A stretch of DNA of 64,000 nt, taken from contig CAKVFE010000001.1 in NCBI GenBank assembly GCA_934746645.1, positions 186,001-250,000 on the forward strand, written 5' to 3'. The translations under genes were made by a program, and so were the position numbers. The notes beneath the pieces were generated by a model. That model was not told the origin of the DNA. It saw only the letters and a program-made list of their open reading frames with translations, and did no database searches. The DNA comes from an uncultured Clostridia bacterium (GTDB lineage Bacteria; Bacillota; Clostridia; Christensenellales; UBA1242). How positions within the stretch are numbered: position 1 is the stretch's first letter; each line of letters begins with the position of its first letter. This document shows positions 26,683 to 33,389 of this stretch, piece after piece.

Positions 26683-27123
26683 ATGAAAGTTATTTTATTA
26701 AAAGATGTAAAAGGTACTGGTAAAAAGGGAGATGTTGTAAATGTAGCAGACGGATATGGTAGCAACTATCTTATTCCTAACAAATTGGCTAAATCTGCCA
26801 CAGCTACTAACCTAAACCTTTCCAACCAAGAAAAAGCTAGCGAACAACACAAACAAGAACTTCTACTTGAAGCTGCAAAAGATTTAAAATCAAAATTGGA
26901 TAATCTAGATGTTGTTCTAACTATCAAATGTGGTGAAAATGGCAAAACATTTGGAAGTATATCAAATAAAGAAATTGCTGACAAACTTTCCGAAATGGGA
27001 TATGAAATTGATAAGAAAAAGATTGAATTTAGCCCAGTAAAAACAATAGGTTTATTTGATGTAAAAGTAAAATTACACCCAAGTGTTACTGCAAAAATAA
27101 AACTTGAAGTTAAACCTTTATAA
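26683..27123 (+). CDS. rplI: 50S ribosomal protein L9
   Basis: Large-subunit protein of the L1 stalk base with a long helix joining two RNA-binding domains. The 146-residue product opens MKVILLKDVKGTGKKGDVV and has the signature GYGSNYLIPNKLA (residues 24-36). The C-domain has CGENGKTFGSISNKEIAD. It stands alone, without dnaB, dnaC or rpsR beside it, and is followed at once by a terminator. Confidence 0.97.
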   Translation: MKVILLKDVKGTGKKGDVVNVADGYGSNYLIPNKLAKSATATNLNLSNQEKASEQHKQELLLEAAKDLKSKLDNLDVVLTIKCGENGKTFGSISNKEIADKLSEMGYEIDKKKIEFSPVKTIGLFDVKVKLHPSVTAKIKLEVKPL

Positions 27124-27140
27124 AAACAATTAAATCAATA

Positions 27141-27175
27141 AAAAAGACTACAGTTATCGTCTGTAGTCTTTTTTT
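27141..27175 (+). terminator. Terminator after rplI
   Basis: A 13-base stem (AAAAAGACTACAG with CTGTAGTCTTTTT) with a 7-base loop and T-run, 20 bases after the rplI stop. Confidence 0.9.
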
Positions 27176-27199
27176 ATATTGATATAAGGTAATATATAA

Positions 27200-27248
27200 A
27201 AATCTATATTATAAATATCTAACTACTATCAAATCTATATTATAAATA
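27200..27248. repeat. 18-base direct repeat in the rplI-rplL gap
   Basis: The AT-rich 18-mer AAATCTATATTATAAATA occurs at 27200-27217 and again at 27231-27248, a 31-base period. It lies between the two terminators and has no evident function. Confidence 0.6.
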
Positions 27249-27293
27249 ACAACTACCCTAGTATATTAAGTTGGGTACATACATATAAAAATA

Positions 27294-27320
27294 AAAAAAG
27301 CGTGAAAATCACGCTTTTTT
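27294..27320 (-). terminator. Terminator after rplL
   Basis: AAAAAAGCGTG and CACGCTTTTTT pair perfectly around AAAAT. On the minus strand it ends in a T-run about 37 bases after the rplL stop at 27357, closing the rplJ-rplL transcript. Confidence 0.88.
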
Positions 27321-27356
27321 AAATCACACATTAAATTATAATCCGAATAGTTTAAA

Positions 27357-27728
27357 TTACTTAAGTTCAACTGTAGCGCCAGCTTCTTTAAGCTTAGCTT
27401 CCATAGCTTTAGCTTCTTCAGCAGGAACATTTTCTTTAATTGTAGCAGGAGCGCCGTCTACAAGAGCCTTAGCTTCGCCAAGACCAATACCAGCAAGGTC
27501 TTTAACTGCTTTAATAACATTAAGTTTAGCAGCGCCAACTTCTTTCAATACAACTGTGAATTCTGTTTTTTCTTCAGCAGCAGCTGCAGGAGCACCAGCA
27601 GCAGGGCCAGCTACCATTTGAGCAGCAGCACTAACGCCGAATTCTTCTTCTAATTTTTTAACTAAATCGCTAACTTCCATAACTGTTAGCTTTTTGATTT
27701 CTTCAACTAAATTTTCTAAATTTGCCAT
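27357..27728 (-). CDS. rplL: 50S ribosomal protein L7/L12
   Basis: Stalk protein that recruits translation GTPases. The 123-residue product has the N-terminal dimer domain, an Ala/Gly/Pro hinge (about residues 38-52) and the C-terminal factor-binding domain (KTEFTVVLKEVGAAKLNVIK and LGLGEAK-type block GIGLGEAKALVDG). It follows rplJ by 32 bases. Confidence 0.98.
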   Translation of the reverse strand: MANLENLVEEIKKLTVMEVSDLVKKLEEEFGVSAAAQMVAGPAAGAPAAAAEEKTEFTVVLKEVGAAKLNVIKAVKDLAGIGLGEAKALVDGAPATIKENVPAEEAKAMEAKLKEAGATVELK

Positions 27729-27760
27729 TTTAATTTTCCTCCAATAATTATTAAACTAAA

Positions 27761-28246
27761 TTAATTACCTTTTTTTGCGATTTCATTTAAAGCACGAGCA
27801 AGACTTGAAACTGGTCCTTGTAAAACACCAAGTAACATAGCCACCAAAACTTCTTTTGTAGGAATTTTTGAAAGTGCTTCAATTTCTTGTTTAGATGCTA
27901 ATTTGCCATTAACATAACCGAATTTAACATCCATTTTCTTTATGTCAGAGATAGTATTGCAAATGATTTTTGCTGCAGTAACTTCGTCTTTAGCAAAAGC
28001 AACACTGGTTGTACCTTCTAACATTGCTGGGTCGAAATCTGTCATACCTAATTCGTTAAGAGCTCTAACAATTAAACGGTTTTTGTAAACTTTGTAAATT
28101 ACATCATTTTCAGTACAATCTTTACGAAGTTTTGTGTCTTCAGCAACATTGATACCTCTATAATCTACAAAAACAACGCTAGCAGAGTTTTGAATATTAG
28201 ATTTGATTTCTTCTACTAATTGCTTTTTTACTTCTATAGCCTTCAT
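27761..28246 (-). CDS. rplJ: 50S ribosomal protein L10
   Basis: Stalk base protein that anchors L7/L12 dimers and, in many bacteria, represses its own mRNA through the leader. The 161-residue product has SASVVFVDYRGINVAEDTKLRK-type N-terminus and the segment KIPTKEVLVAMLLGVLQGPVSSLARALN at the C-terminus. AAGGAGG precedes the ATG. It is the first gene of its transcript, with its own promoter and leader. Confidence 0.97.
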   Translation of the reverse strand: MKAIEVKKQLVEEIKSNIQNSASVVFVDYRGINVAEDTKLRKDCTENDVIYKVYKNRLIVRALNELGMTDFDPAMLEGTTSVAFAKDEVTAAKIICNTISDIKKMDVKFGYVNGKLASKQEIEALSKIPTKEVLVAMLLGVLQGPVSSLARALNEIAKKGN

Positions 28247-28453
28247 TAAAAATCCTCCTTTAAACTTTTCGTGTTTTGTTTGTAAAAAACTTTTTTGTCG
28301 ACATATTGTCGAATAATGTGTGAGGATTAAAAAAACTCTTTCGCCATGAAGAGTAAACGAAAGAGTTTTGAATATACATATAAAAAACTATTTGTTTACC
28401 TCGGCAAGATTTACTTTATACTTGCTGTCTTTGGCAAGACTTTCTTTAAAACC
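28247..28453 (-). ncRNA. L10 leader (rplJ-rplL autoregulatory leader)
   Basis: The 207-base transcribed leader between the promoter start site and rplJ. It contains the CTTGCC-AAAGACAGCAAG segment and a second TCTTGCCGAGG segment, which look like the purine-rich kink-turn/L10-binding part of the known L10(L12)4 leader. A strong terminator-like hairpin follows at 28369-28332, 86 bases before rplJ. Known in Gram-positives: L10-L12 binding favours termination. Inferred for this sequence from position and motif. Confidence 0.65.
28332..28369 (-). terminator. Attenuator hairpin in the rplJ leader
   Basis: A 12-base perfect stem on the minus strand (AAAACTCTTTCG with CGAAAGAGTTTT), 14-base loop, then TTTTTAATCC. 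It lies inside the leader after the rplJ promoter and before the coding region. It must therefore be read through for rplJL expression and is probably the regulated terminator. Confidence 0.75.
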
Positions 28454-28459
28454 GAAACT

Positions 28460-28488
28460 AGTATATATTATTTAGCCCACAATGTCAA
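28460..28488 (-). promoter_or_regulatory. Promoter of rplJ-rplL
   Basis: On the minus strand a perfect TTGACA (28488-28483), 17-base spacer and TATACT (28465-28460). It stays intact although a mobile region begins within about 200 bases upstream, so rplJL does not depend on read-through from rplKA. Confidence 0.8.
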
Positions 28489-28632
28489 CATTATTGTTGA
28501 AAATATTTGTGATTTGTCAAACAAATTTCATAACTTTTTTAATTTTTTTTTAGATTTTTTGAAAAAGTTTGATTTTCAGTGAGTTTCAGGAGTATTTTCA
28601 TACATAAATAGATTATCTTTTTGCAAGAAAAA

Positions 28633-28655
28633 AGTCAAACAAATACAGTTTGACT
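28633..28655 (-). terminator. Terminator downstream of the transposase gene
   Basis: AGTCAAAC and GTTTGACT form an 8-base stem with a 7-base loop. On the minus strand it runs into TTTTTTCTTGC, about 66 bases after the transposase stop. It separates the mobile region from the rplJ promoter. Apart from it, the rplJ promoter and the palindrome at 28677, the stretch 28489-28720 shows no gene. Confidence 0.65.
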
Positions 28656-28676
28656 AAAAATTTATATGCAAAAAGT

Positions 28677-28694
28677 ACTTCCTGTACAGGAAGT
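28677..28694. repeat. 18-base perfect palindrome next to the transposase 3' end
   Basis: ACTTCCTGTACAGGAAGT is its own reverse complement. Its 10-base core CCTGTACAGG recurs exactly at 29901-29910 beyond the other end of the transposase gene. It could be an insertion-sequence end, a target site or an operator. No longer terminal inverted repeat extends from it. Confidence 0.6.
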
Positions 28695-28720
28695 CGCCGC
28701 CACCTAATATATTTAATTAT

Positions 28721-29764
28721 TTACGCCGCATAAACTTGGCGAATCGTTTTAGTTGTTTTTGTAAACCTTATGCAATACTCTTCTCTATGCTCTTGAAGAA
28801 CAGCCAGCAAGTCTGCTCTTTTCTGCAAAGGTGTCCACCAAACTCGTTTCCCCTCTCTATTTCTAAGAGAAGAGTGTGGACGATTATTGTATCTTATGTT
28901 CCACTTCATCATTTTTGTTTTTAGTTCAGAGATTGTCTTAAACTTAAGAAAATTATAAAAAGCTTCTTGGTCGCTTCTATGAGAACGTTCAACCTTGCCG
29001 TTTTGTCTTGGCGTGTAAGCTCTAATAAGTTGGTGCTTTATTTTTAACTTATTAAGCAAAATGTCTAAAGCGTGAATTTTTGGCTCTTTTTGGTTTGGCT
29101 TTTTAATATTAGTAAATTCAGCACCGTTGTCTGTTTGAATAATGCTTGGAGCATAGCCGAAATATGCAATAGCACGTTTTACAAAATCAAGCGTAGAAGA
29201 TATGTTATGCTCTTTGTAGGCGTACAAAAATCTTTCACGTGTAGCCTCGTCAATCATCGTGTACTGATAAAACTTATTATCGTCATAATGTATCATTACG
29301 CCTTTATAACACTCTACAGGCACAAACTTTACGTCCATTTGCCATTTTACGCCCAACATTTCAGGTGTTTCATAAGGTTTTGGTACATACTTTTCAAGCT
29401 CTTTGTGAGGACGAATATTGTTTCGCAACACAAAATTATAGAATCCACCATAACTTCTATTGTAAGCATACTTTGTGCGTAAAATACCATAAGCCTCGCA
29501 ATATGTTATGTTGGGCTTACTTTTGAATATCTTTAATATTTCGCTCACTTCAACCTCTGTATGTGCTGTTGGGTGCGGTGTATGCGGACGAGTTGATTTA
29601 TTTTCCAAACTCTCCAAAGTGCCGTTATACAACGCTTTCCAACGCCATAAAGAACGCTCAGTGCATTTGAATTTCTGACAAACTTTCCAAACAAAAACTT
29701 TGTCCTCAAGCCACATTTTTAATGCAGCTCTTTTTTGTCTTGCTGTATATCGCATATTTTTCAT
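28721..29764 (-). CDS. IS481/IS3-like DDE transposase
   Basis: A 347-residue intact integrase-core transposase in a single frame. An N-terminal helix-turn-helix (about residues 8-45, ending TERSLWRWKALYNG) binds DNA. The catalytic triad reads D144 (WQMDVKF), D212 (IIQTDNGAEFTN) and E259 (QNGKVERSHRSDQ), with the usual Arg-His after the Glu. AGAGG precedes the ATG at 29764. The single frame favours IS481-type over IS3, which uses two frames. The ends of the element are not resolved; the only sequence shared by both flanks is CCTGTACAGG. Confidence 0.88.
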   Translation of the reverse strand: MKNMRYTARQKRAALKMWLEDKVFVWKVCQKFKCTERSLWRWKALYNGTLESLENKSTRPHTPHPTAHTEVEVSEILKIFKSKPNITYCEAYGILRTKYAYNRSYGGFYNFVLRNNIRPHKELEKYVPKPYETPEMLGVKWQMDVKFVPVECYKGVMIHYDDNKFYQYTMIDEATRERFLYAYKEHNISSTLDFVKRAIAYFGYAPSIIQTDNGAEFTNIKKPNQKEPKIHALDILLNKLKIKHQLIRAYTPRQNGKVERSHRSDQEAFYNFLKFKTISELKTKMMKWNIRYNNRPHSSLRNREGKRVWWTPLQKRADLLAVLQEHREEYCIRFTKTTKTIRQVYAA

Positions 29765-29840
29765 CTTACGTTACCTCTTTTAGAGATTATAGTTTATTTT
29801 TGAAAAAGTTTCAAGACCTCCCCATTTCTTTCAAGATTGT

Positions 29841-29870
29841 TTGACATTGTTTGATATTTTGTGTTATTAT
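29841..29870 (+). promoter_or_regulatory. Promoter upstream of the structured leader
   Basis: TTGACA (29841-29846), an 18-base spacer and TATTAT (29865-29870), with transcription expected to start at about 29877, the first base of the long hairpin. It drives the plus-strand leader and the small membrane-protein gene. Confidence 0.65.
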
Positions 29871-29875
29871 AATTA

Positions 29876-30053
29876 TGCGACACAATTTAATATACCCAGA
29901 CCTGTACAGGGAGGCTATTTTTCTGCCTATTACACAAACTCTTCCAACCTGTACGGGTTAAAAATTGTGTCGCAACAACGGAAAGTTTGTTTTGTATATA
30001 GGACTGTGCTTTCCGATTCGGGAGGCACTTTTATTTTTGTATAACACGTGCCT
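29876..30053 (+). ncRNA. Three-hairpin structured leader or small RNA
   Basis: A 13-base perfect inverted repeat (TGCGACACAATTT at 29876-29888 with its complement at 29962-29974) closes a 99-base domain. Inside, ACCC/GGGT and GTACAGG/CCTGTAC continue the stem with one six-base bulge, and GGC/GCC caps part of the loop. Two more hairpins follow: CGGAAAG/CTTTCCG (29979-30015) and AGGCAC/GTGCCT (30023-30053). The region begins at a predicted start site and ends 24 bases before a coding start. I recognise no named riboswitch or RNA family. It fills most of the 313-base gap 29765-30077. Confidence 0.6.
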
Positions 30054-30077
30054 AACCTTAATAAAGGAGTATGTGCT

Positions 30078-30488
30078 ATGCGACTAAAACATAGGTGGGA
30101 GCGTTATGATTCTAAACTTGCAAATATTGTTTCTTTTCTGAAAGGTGGTTTTGCAGGCTTTATGATTTTCTTAATAATTTTCTTTATTCCTGCATTTATC
30201 TGCTTATTCGTCGGAGTTGAGGGCTACATTGTTGGTATGTTATTTGGAATACTTGGTGTTTCGGCAATTATTACATTCGTTTTATTTGTAATTTTCGTTA
30301 ACCCTGATAAAATTGACAACTTTATGCGTAGTCGTAAAAATAAAAAATCTAAACAACATACAACAGTAAATAAGCCTGTCAATATAAATCTTTACAACGA
30401 GGAACAAGAAAGACAAAACTTAGCAGCTCGTGCTTATATTGCTACCGAAGTTTCAGAGGAACTGGAAAAAATCAAAAAAGAAAAATAA
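30078..30488 (+). CDS. Small membrane protein of unknown function
   Basis: A 136-residue product starting at 30078 (MRLKHRWERYD) behind AAGGAG; a longer upstream frame has no such site. Two membrane segments lie at about residues 25-50 and 52-75 (FMIFLIIFFIPAFICLF and LFGILGVSAIITFVLFVIF). A basic, then Glu-rich helical C-terminus (VSEELEKIKKEK) follows. It is the only plus-strand gene in the mobile region, sits behind the structured leader and is followed by a terminator. Superinfection exclusion or another lysogenic membrane function is possible but not shown. Confidence 0.65.
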   Translation: MRLKHRWERYDSKLANIVSFLKGGFAGFMIFLIIFFIPAFICLFVGVEGYIVGMLFGILGVSAIITFVLFVIFVNPDKIDNFMRSRKNKKSKQHTTVNKPVNINLYNEEQERQNLAARAYIATEVSEELEKIKKEK

Positions 30489-30496
30489 AAATTTTT

Positions 30497-30549
30497 AACT
30501 GACCGACCGCCCGACGCACATAGTCTGACAGACAGTCAGTTATTTTTTA
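30497..30549 (+). terminator. Terminator after the 30078 gene
   Basis: AACTGAC and GTCAGTT pair across a 31-base GC-richer loop that holds further self-complementary GACAGAC/GTCTGAC-type repeats. A T-rich run follows nine bases after the gene stop. Confidence 0.6.
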
Positions 30550-30599
30550 TTTTATTTAATTTCTTTTTTATTTTATTTAGTTTTGTTTAGTTTAGTTTT

Positions 30600-30685
30600 A
30601 TTTGCATAATTTTGCATTGCATTTGCTTAGCAACATTTATGCACTTGCATTGCATTTGCATAGGAATTGCATAGTCTTTGCATAC
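30600..30685. repeat. Cluster of TGCAT repeats
   Basis: TGCAT occurs eight times in about 85 bases. The unit TTGCATTGCATTTGC appears twice, 33 bases apart (near 30612 and 30645). It lies between the converging terminators at the left end of the phage late operon, after a low-complexity TTTTATTTAG run. It could be protein-binding iterons or part of an attachment site, and neither is shown. Confidence 0.55.
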
Positions 30686-30717
30686 AAAAAAAGACGTCAA
30701 AAACTTGGCGTCTTTTT
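30686..30717 (-). terminator. Terminator of the phage late operon
   Basis: On the minus strand AAAGACG and CGTCTTT pair around a 12-base loop and run into TTTTTGTATG, eight bases after the stop of the last minus-strand phage gene (30725). Confidence 0.8.
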
Positions 30718-30724
30718 ATATTAT

Positions 30725-31783
30725 TTATTCATTTTTTAATATTTGATTTTCTATTGGTTTTATCTCAATAGTTTTCTTTTCAGGCTCTTTTAACTGTCCT
30801 ACCTCAGACTGTGTTTGAGTATCAATCTTTACGACTTCTTGTTTTTTATCATCAACCGCAGCTTTATTATCTTCTATATCTTTTGGCTGAGGGTTGTCTT
30901 CAACATATTGTATAAGTTGATTCATAAGGTCAACTTGGTCGTTCATATATTCAACCGTATCAACGACAATGTTCTCGTAGCCCATTTTATAGCCCATAAA
31001 GCCATTTAATACAACAAGCAATACTTTCAAACAACAAGCGACAAATGTTGCCCACGTAGGGTTAATTATTACGTCCAGCACTATAACACCTGTTACAAAT
31101 GAAGTTATGCAGGTTGAAACAAATTTTATTCCTAAGTGTATTCTTTTCTTTGTTTCAGGTTTTGTTTCTAGTGGTTCACGGCTATTATTACCACGCCCAC
31201 GTTTCATTATCATTTCAGGAGTAAGTTTTATTGGAGTAATTGAATTTGCCTTGATAATCGCTAAAACTTGCGTTTTAGATAAATCTTTTATTGTTTCTAG
31301 GTGTTTTTTATCTTGCCCTAGATATTTTTCGGTATAGACGTCGTAATCTATACCAACTTCAGATAAAACTGACGTTCTTGAGTTTTTTAATTCTTCACTG
31401 ATATAATATCTGCAAAATTCAGACGAACGAGCTTGATATTTTTTATCAATTATATATTTTTTCTTATCATTATATTTTTCATAAGAATCTATATATAAGT
31501 CGCTTTTTCTACCTGCACGTGTACCACTATTTGCATAGTTTACGTACATAGAATAAGAACAAAAGAGAAGAATAAAGAAAACCAACCCAAGCTCAGCCCA
31601 TTGCATTGCTCCTGTAAGTTTTACGTCTGTTGTAAACACTACAATTACAACAAATATAATAAAGAAGCCAACAATCATACCTGTATTATTTAATATTGTT
31701 CTAGCAACCCATTTTTGAGTTTTACTCATACGCTCAATAGTTTGACCTGTCTGAGGTTTATTATCGTTTTTTATTTGTTCCAT
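30725..31783 (-). CDS. Phage membrane protein of unknown function (352 residues)
   Basis: Last gene of the late operon. Two membrane segments near residues 35-80 (MIVGFFIIFVVIVVF and LGLVFFILLFCSYSM) and two more near residues 215-265 (VSTCITSFVTGVIVLDVII, TFVACCLKVLLVVLNGFMG) flank a charged central domain. The C-terminal 80 residues are Lys/Glu/Gln-rich and probably disordered. AGAGG precedes the ATG, four bases after the previous stop. No enzymatic motif is seen. A lysis-related or envelope role fits the place but is unproven. Confidence 0.65.
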   Translation of the reverse strand: MEQIKNDNKPQTGQTIERMSKTQKWVARTILNNTGMIVGFFIIFVVIVVFTTDVKLTGAMQWAELGLVFFILLFCSYSMYVNYANSGTRAGRKSDLYIDSYEKYNDKKKYIIDKKYQARSSEFCRYYISEELKNSRTSVLSEVGIDYDVYTEKYLGQDKKHLETIKDLSKTQVLAIIKANSITPIKLTPEMIMKRGRGNNSREPLETKPETKKRIHLGIKFVSTCITSFVTGVIVLDVIINPTWATFVACCLKVLLVVLNGFMGYKMGYENIVVDTVEYMNDQVDLMNQLIQYVEDNPQPKDIEDNKAAVDDKKQEVVKIDTQTQSEVGQLKEPEKKTIEIKPIENQILKNE

Positions 31784-31786
31784 TTA

Positions 31787-32203
31787 TTACACCTCTTTAT
31801 TTTCCTGACTACTATCATTTGTACTGTCATCAACTTTTGGTGTATCGGGCAATTTTTCATAGTGTTCGCCTATTTTATAAATACCCTCTCCACAGGCGTT
31901 TGAAAGCAAACCAACAAAAGCGATAATGACCATTTGGTCTATAATGTTTCTTAGTGCTATAAAAAGCACTAAGAATATACACCACATAGACCAAGCGGAC
32001 GGCGATTTTAGATAAGCTTTTATTTGCTTCATAAACGGAATTGACGACAAAAATGCAAATACAAGGAATAAACCTGATATTGTGGCGGCGGAACTTTTAT
32101 CAACCCACAAAGGAAATTGACTAATGGTTGCGGCAAGTGGTGCAGCAACGTCCACCCCTACGGCAGTTATTTTACAAATTTTGCTTTTTGTAGCGTTCTT
32201 CAT
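31787..32203 (-). CDS. Holin-like phage membrane protein
   Basis: A 138-residue protein with three or four hydrophobic segments (about residues 13-32, 38-58, 70-88 and 90-108) and a charged, Asp/Ser-rich C-terminal tail of 25 residues. Size, topology and position at the end of a late operon suggest a holin, but no family signature is recognised and no endolysin gene lies beside it. GGAGG precedes the ATG. It is three bases from its upstream neighbour. Confidence 0.45.
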   Translation of the reverse strand: MKNATKSKICKITAVGVDVAAPLAATISQFPLWVDKSSAATISGLFLVFAFLSSIPFMKQIKAYLKSPSAWSMWCIFLVLFIALRNIIDQMVIIAFVGLLSNACGEGIYKIGEHYEKLPDTPKVDDSTNDSSQENKEV

Positions 32204-32205
32204 AA

Positions 32206-32889
32206 CTATACCTCCGTTTCAGATTTTTGCGTTTCCTCCGCACTTACTTCCTCTTTATCACTTTCAATAACCACTTCTTTAATTTCGTTTTTATCTTCAA
32301 CAAATTTAAGACAGTTTGCGTATTTTAAGTTTACAAGGTCTTTAACCCCTTGAGGAATATTCTTTGAGTTAGCATAAACAGTGGTTAGAATATCTAAAAC
32401 TGCACGTGTTTGCATAATCAAAGTTTTAATATTGATTCTATCATCTTCAGTTACACCACTATCGGCAAGCTTTTGTTCAATTTCGTTATAACCTTTAATA
32501 AGACCATTCACAACGTCAACAATTTGAGATTGTGTATTTGTTTGTTTGTTAACAGAGCTATCGATAGTAAAGAGTTTTTTCTTATTCTTTACATATTGCA
32601 CAACCATCAATATAAGCAATATAACATTACCTACAGTTGCAGCAATTTCAGGGTAATTTGTTTTTATGTATTCTTGAACCCTACCTATAAAGGTGTGATT
32701 TTCTTTTTGTTTTTCGGTTTCATCTACAACGTCTTCTGTTGGAGTTTCCGCTAAAACTTCCACCTGTTCTGCAGTAGCAGCAAGACATACGTTAGGCTGA
32801 ATTTTAGCCTCAAATAATGAAAAACCAAAAGCAAAAAGCAAGCTAAAGCAAATAATGAAACCAAACAATCTTTTTTTAATTTTAGCCAT
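32206..32889 (-). CDS. Phage protein with signal peptide and transmembrane segment
   Basis: A 227-residue product. Residues 1-38 look like a signal peptide (basic MAKIKKR, hydrophobic FGFIICFSLLFAFGF, possible cleavage after CLAATA). An acidic stretch is followed by a membrane segment at about residues 84-104 (VGNVILLILMVVQYVK) and a helical region rich in charged residues. AAGGAGG precedes the ATG. The pairing with two neighbouring membrane proteins suggests an envelope complex made late in infection. Confidence 0.6.
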   Translation of the reverse strand: MAKIKKRLFGFIICFSLLFAFGFSLFEAKIQPNVCLAATAEQVEVLAETPTEDVVDETEKQKENHTFIGRVQEYIKTNYPEIAATVGNVILLILMVVQYVKNKKKLFTIDSSVNKQTNTQSQIVDVVNGLIKGYNEIEQKLADSGVTEDDRINIKTLIMQTRAVLDILTTVYANSKNIPQGVKDLVNLKYANCLKFVEDKNEIKEVVIESDKEEVSAEETQKSETEV

Positions 32890-32900
32890 ATATAACCTCC

Positions 32901-33374
32901 TTATGTTATATCGTAACCCTCAAGCAGCTTGTCTAGTTTTTGATTAAGCTCCGAGAAATTGTCTGTAAGTTGTTTCATATCATCTTTAATCTTTTGTTGT
33001 TCAAGTAAAACTTCCACAATTTGTAGTGGAATATTCATATCATTTGGCTTAACAATAATAGTGTCATTTGATATATTTTTCCCCGTCTTTATTTCTTCAC
33101 ATTGCCATTTTTCATTTGATTTGCCGTCTAATACAACCACCGTAACTTTTATTACGTCTTCAAGCAACGGACACAAGAAACGTGCTGGGACACAACACAT
33201 TCCGTCTTGCAGCTCTCTATATAATGTATCGCCTTTGATTTTGCTTTCAAAGATTACGGTAGCATTTTCAGGAGCTCCTGTGAAAGTTATATATAAGTTT
33301 TTATCTATAATCTCAGGCTCTCTTGTTAAAATAAAACCTTTCTTACTATCTAAAAGTTTGTATTCCATATTCAT
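32901..33374 (-). CDS. Hypothetical phage protein, beta domain plus coiled coil
   Basis: A 157-residue product directly downstream of the DGR target gene (15 bases). The N-terminal 100 residues are predicted beta-rich (DKNLYITFTGAPENATVIFES), and the C-terminus is a helix with heptads (DDMKQLTDNFSELNQKLDKLL). BppU-like baseplate or fibre-associated proteins can look like this. I cannot confirm the family. It probably works with the target protein at the virion tip. Confidence 0.55.
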   Translation of the reverse strand: MNMEYKLLDSKKGFILTREPEIIDKNLYITFTGAPENATVIFESKIKGDTLYRELQDGMCCVPARFLCPLLEDVIKVTVVVLDGKSNEKWQCEEIKTGKNISNDTIIVKPNDMNIPLQIVEVLLEQQKIKDDMKQLTDNFSELNQKLDKLLEGYDIT

Positions 33375-33389
33375 AATCTTTCACTCCTT

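Noticed and set aside
28346..28582. 78-residue plus-strand frame in the rplJ leader
   Set aside because: It overlaps the rplJ promoter, leader and attenuator on the other strand, has no ribosome binding site and resembles no protein.
28247..28720. rplA or rplK remnant upstream of rplJ
   Set aside because: No frame in the stretch resembles L1 or L11; it is leader, promoter, terminator and palindrome only.
29876..29974. Miniature inverted-repeat transposon
   Set aside because: The 13-base inverted ends are present, but there is no flanking target duplication and no match to the transposase flanks; a transcribed structured leader fits the promoter and gene better.
29876..30053. Retron template RNA
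   Set aside because: Long inverted repeats recall retron RNAs, but the only reverse transcriptase (35129-36184) is 5 kb away on the other strand and is a DGR type with its own template.
30600..30685. CRISPR array
   Set aside because: The TGCAT units are far too short and the spacing irregular; no repeat-spacer structure or cas genes in the window.
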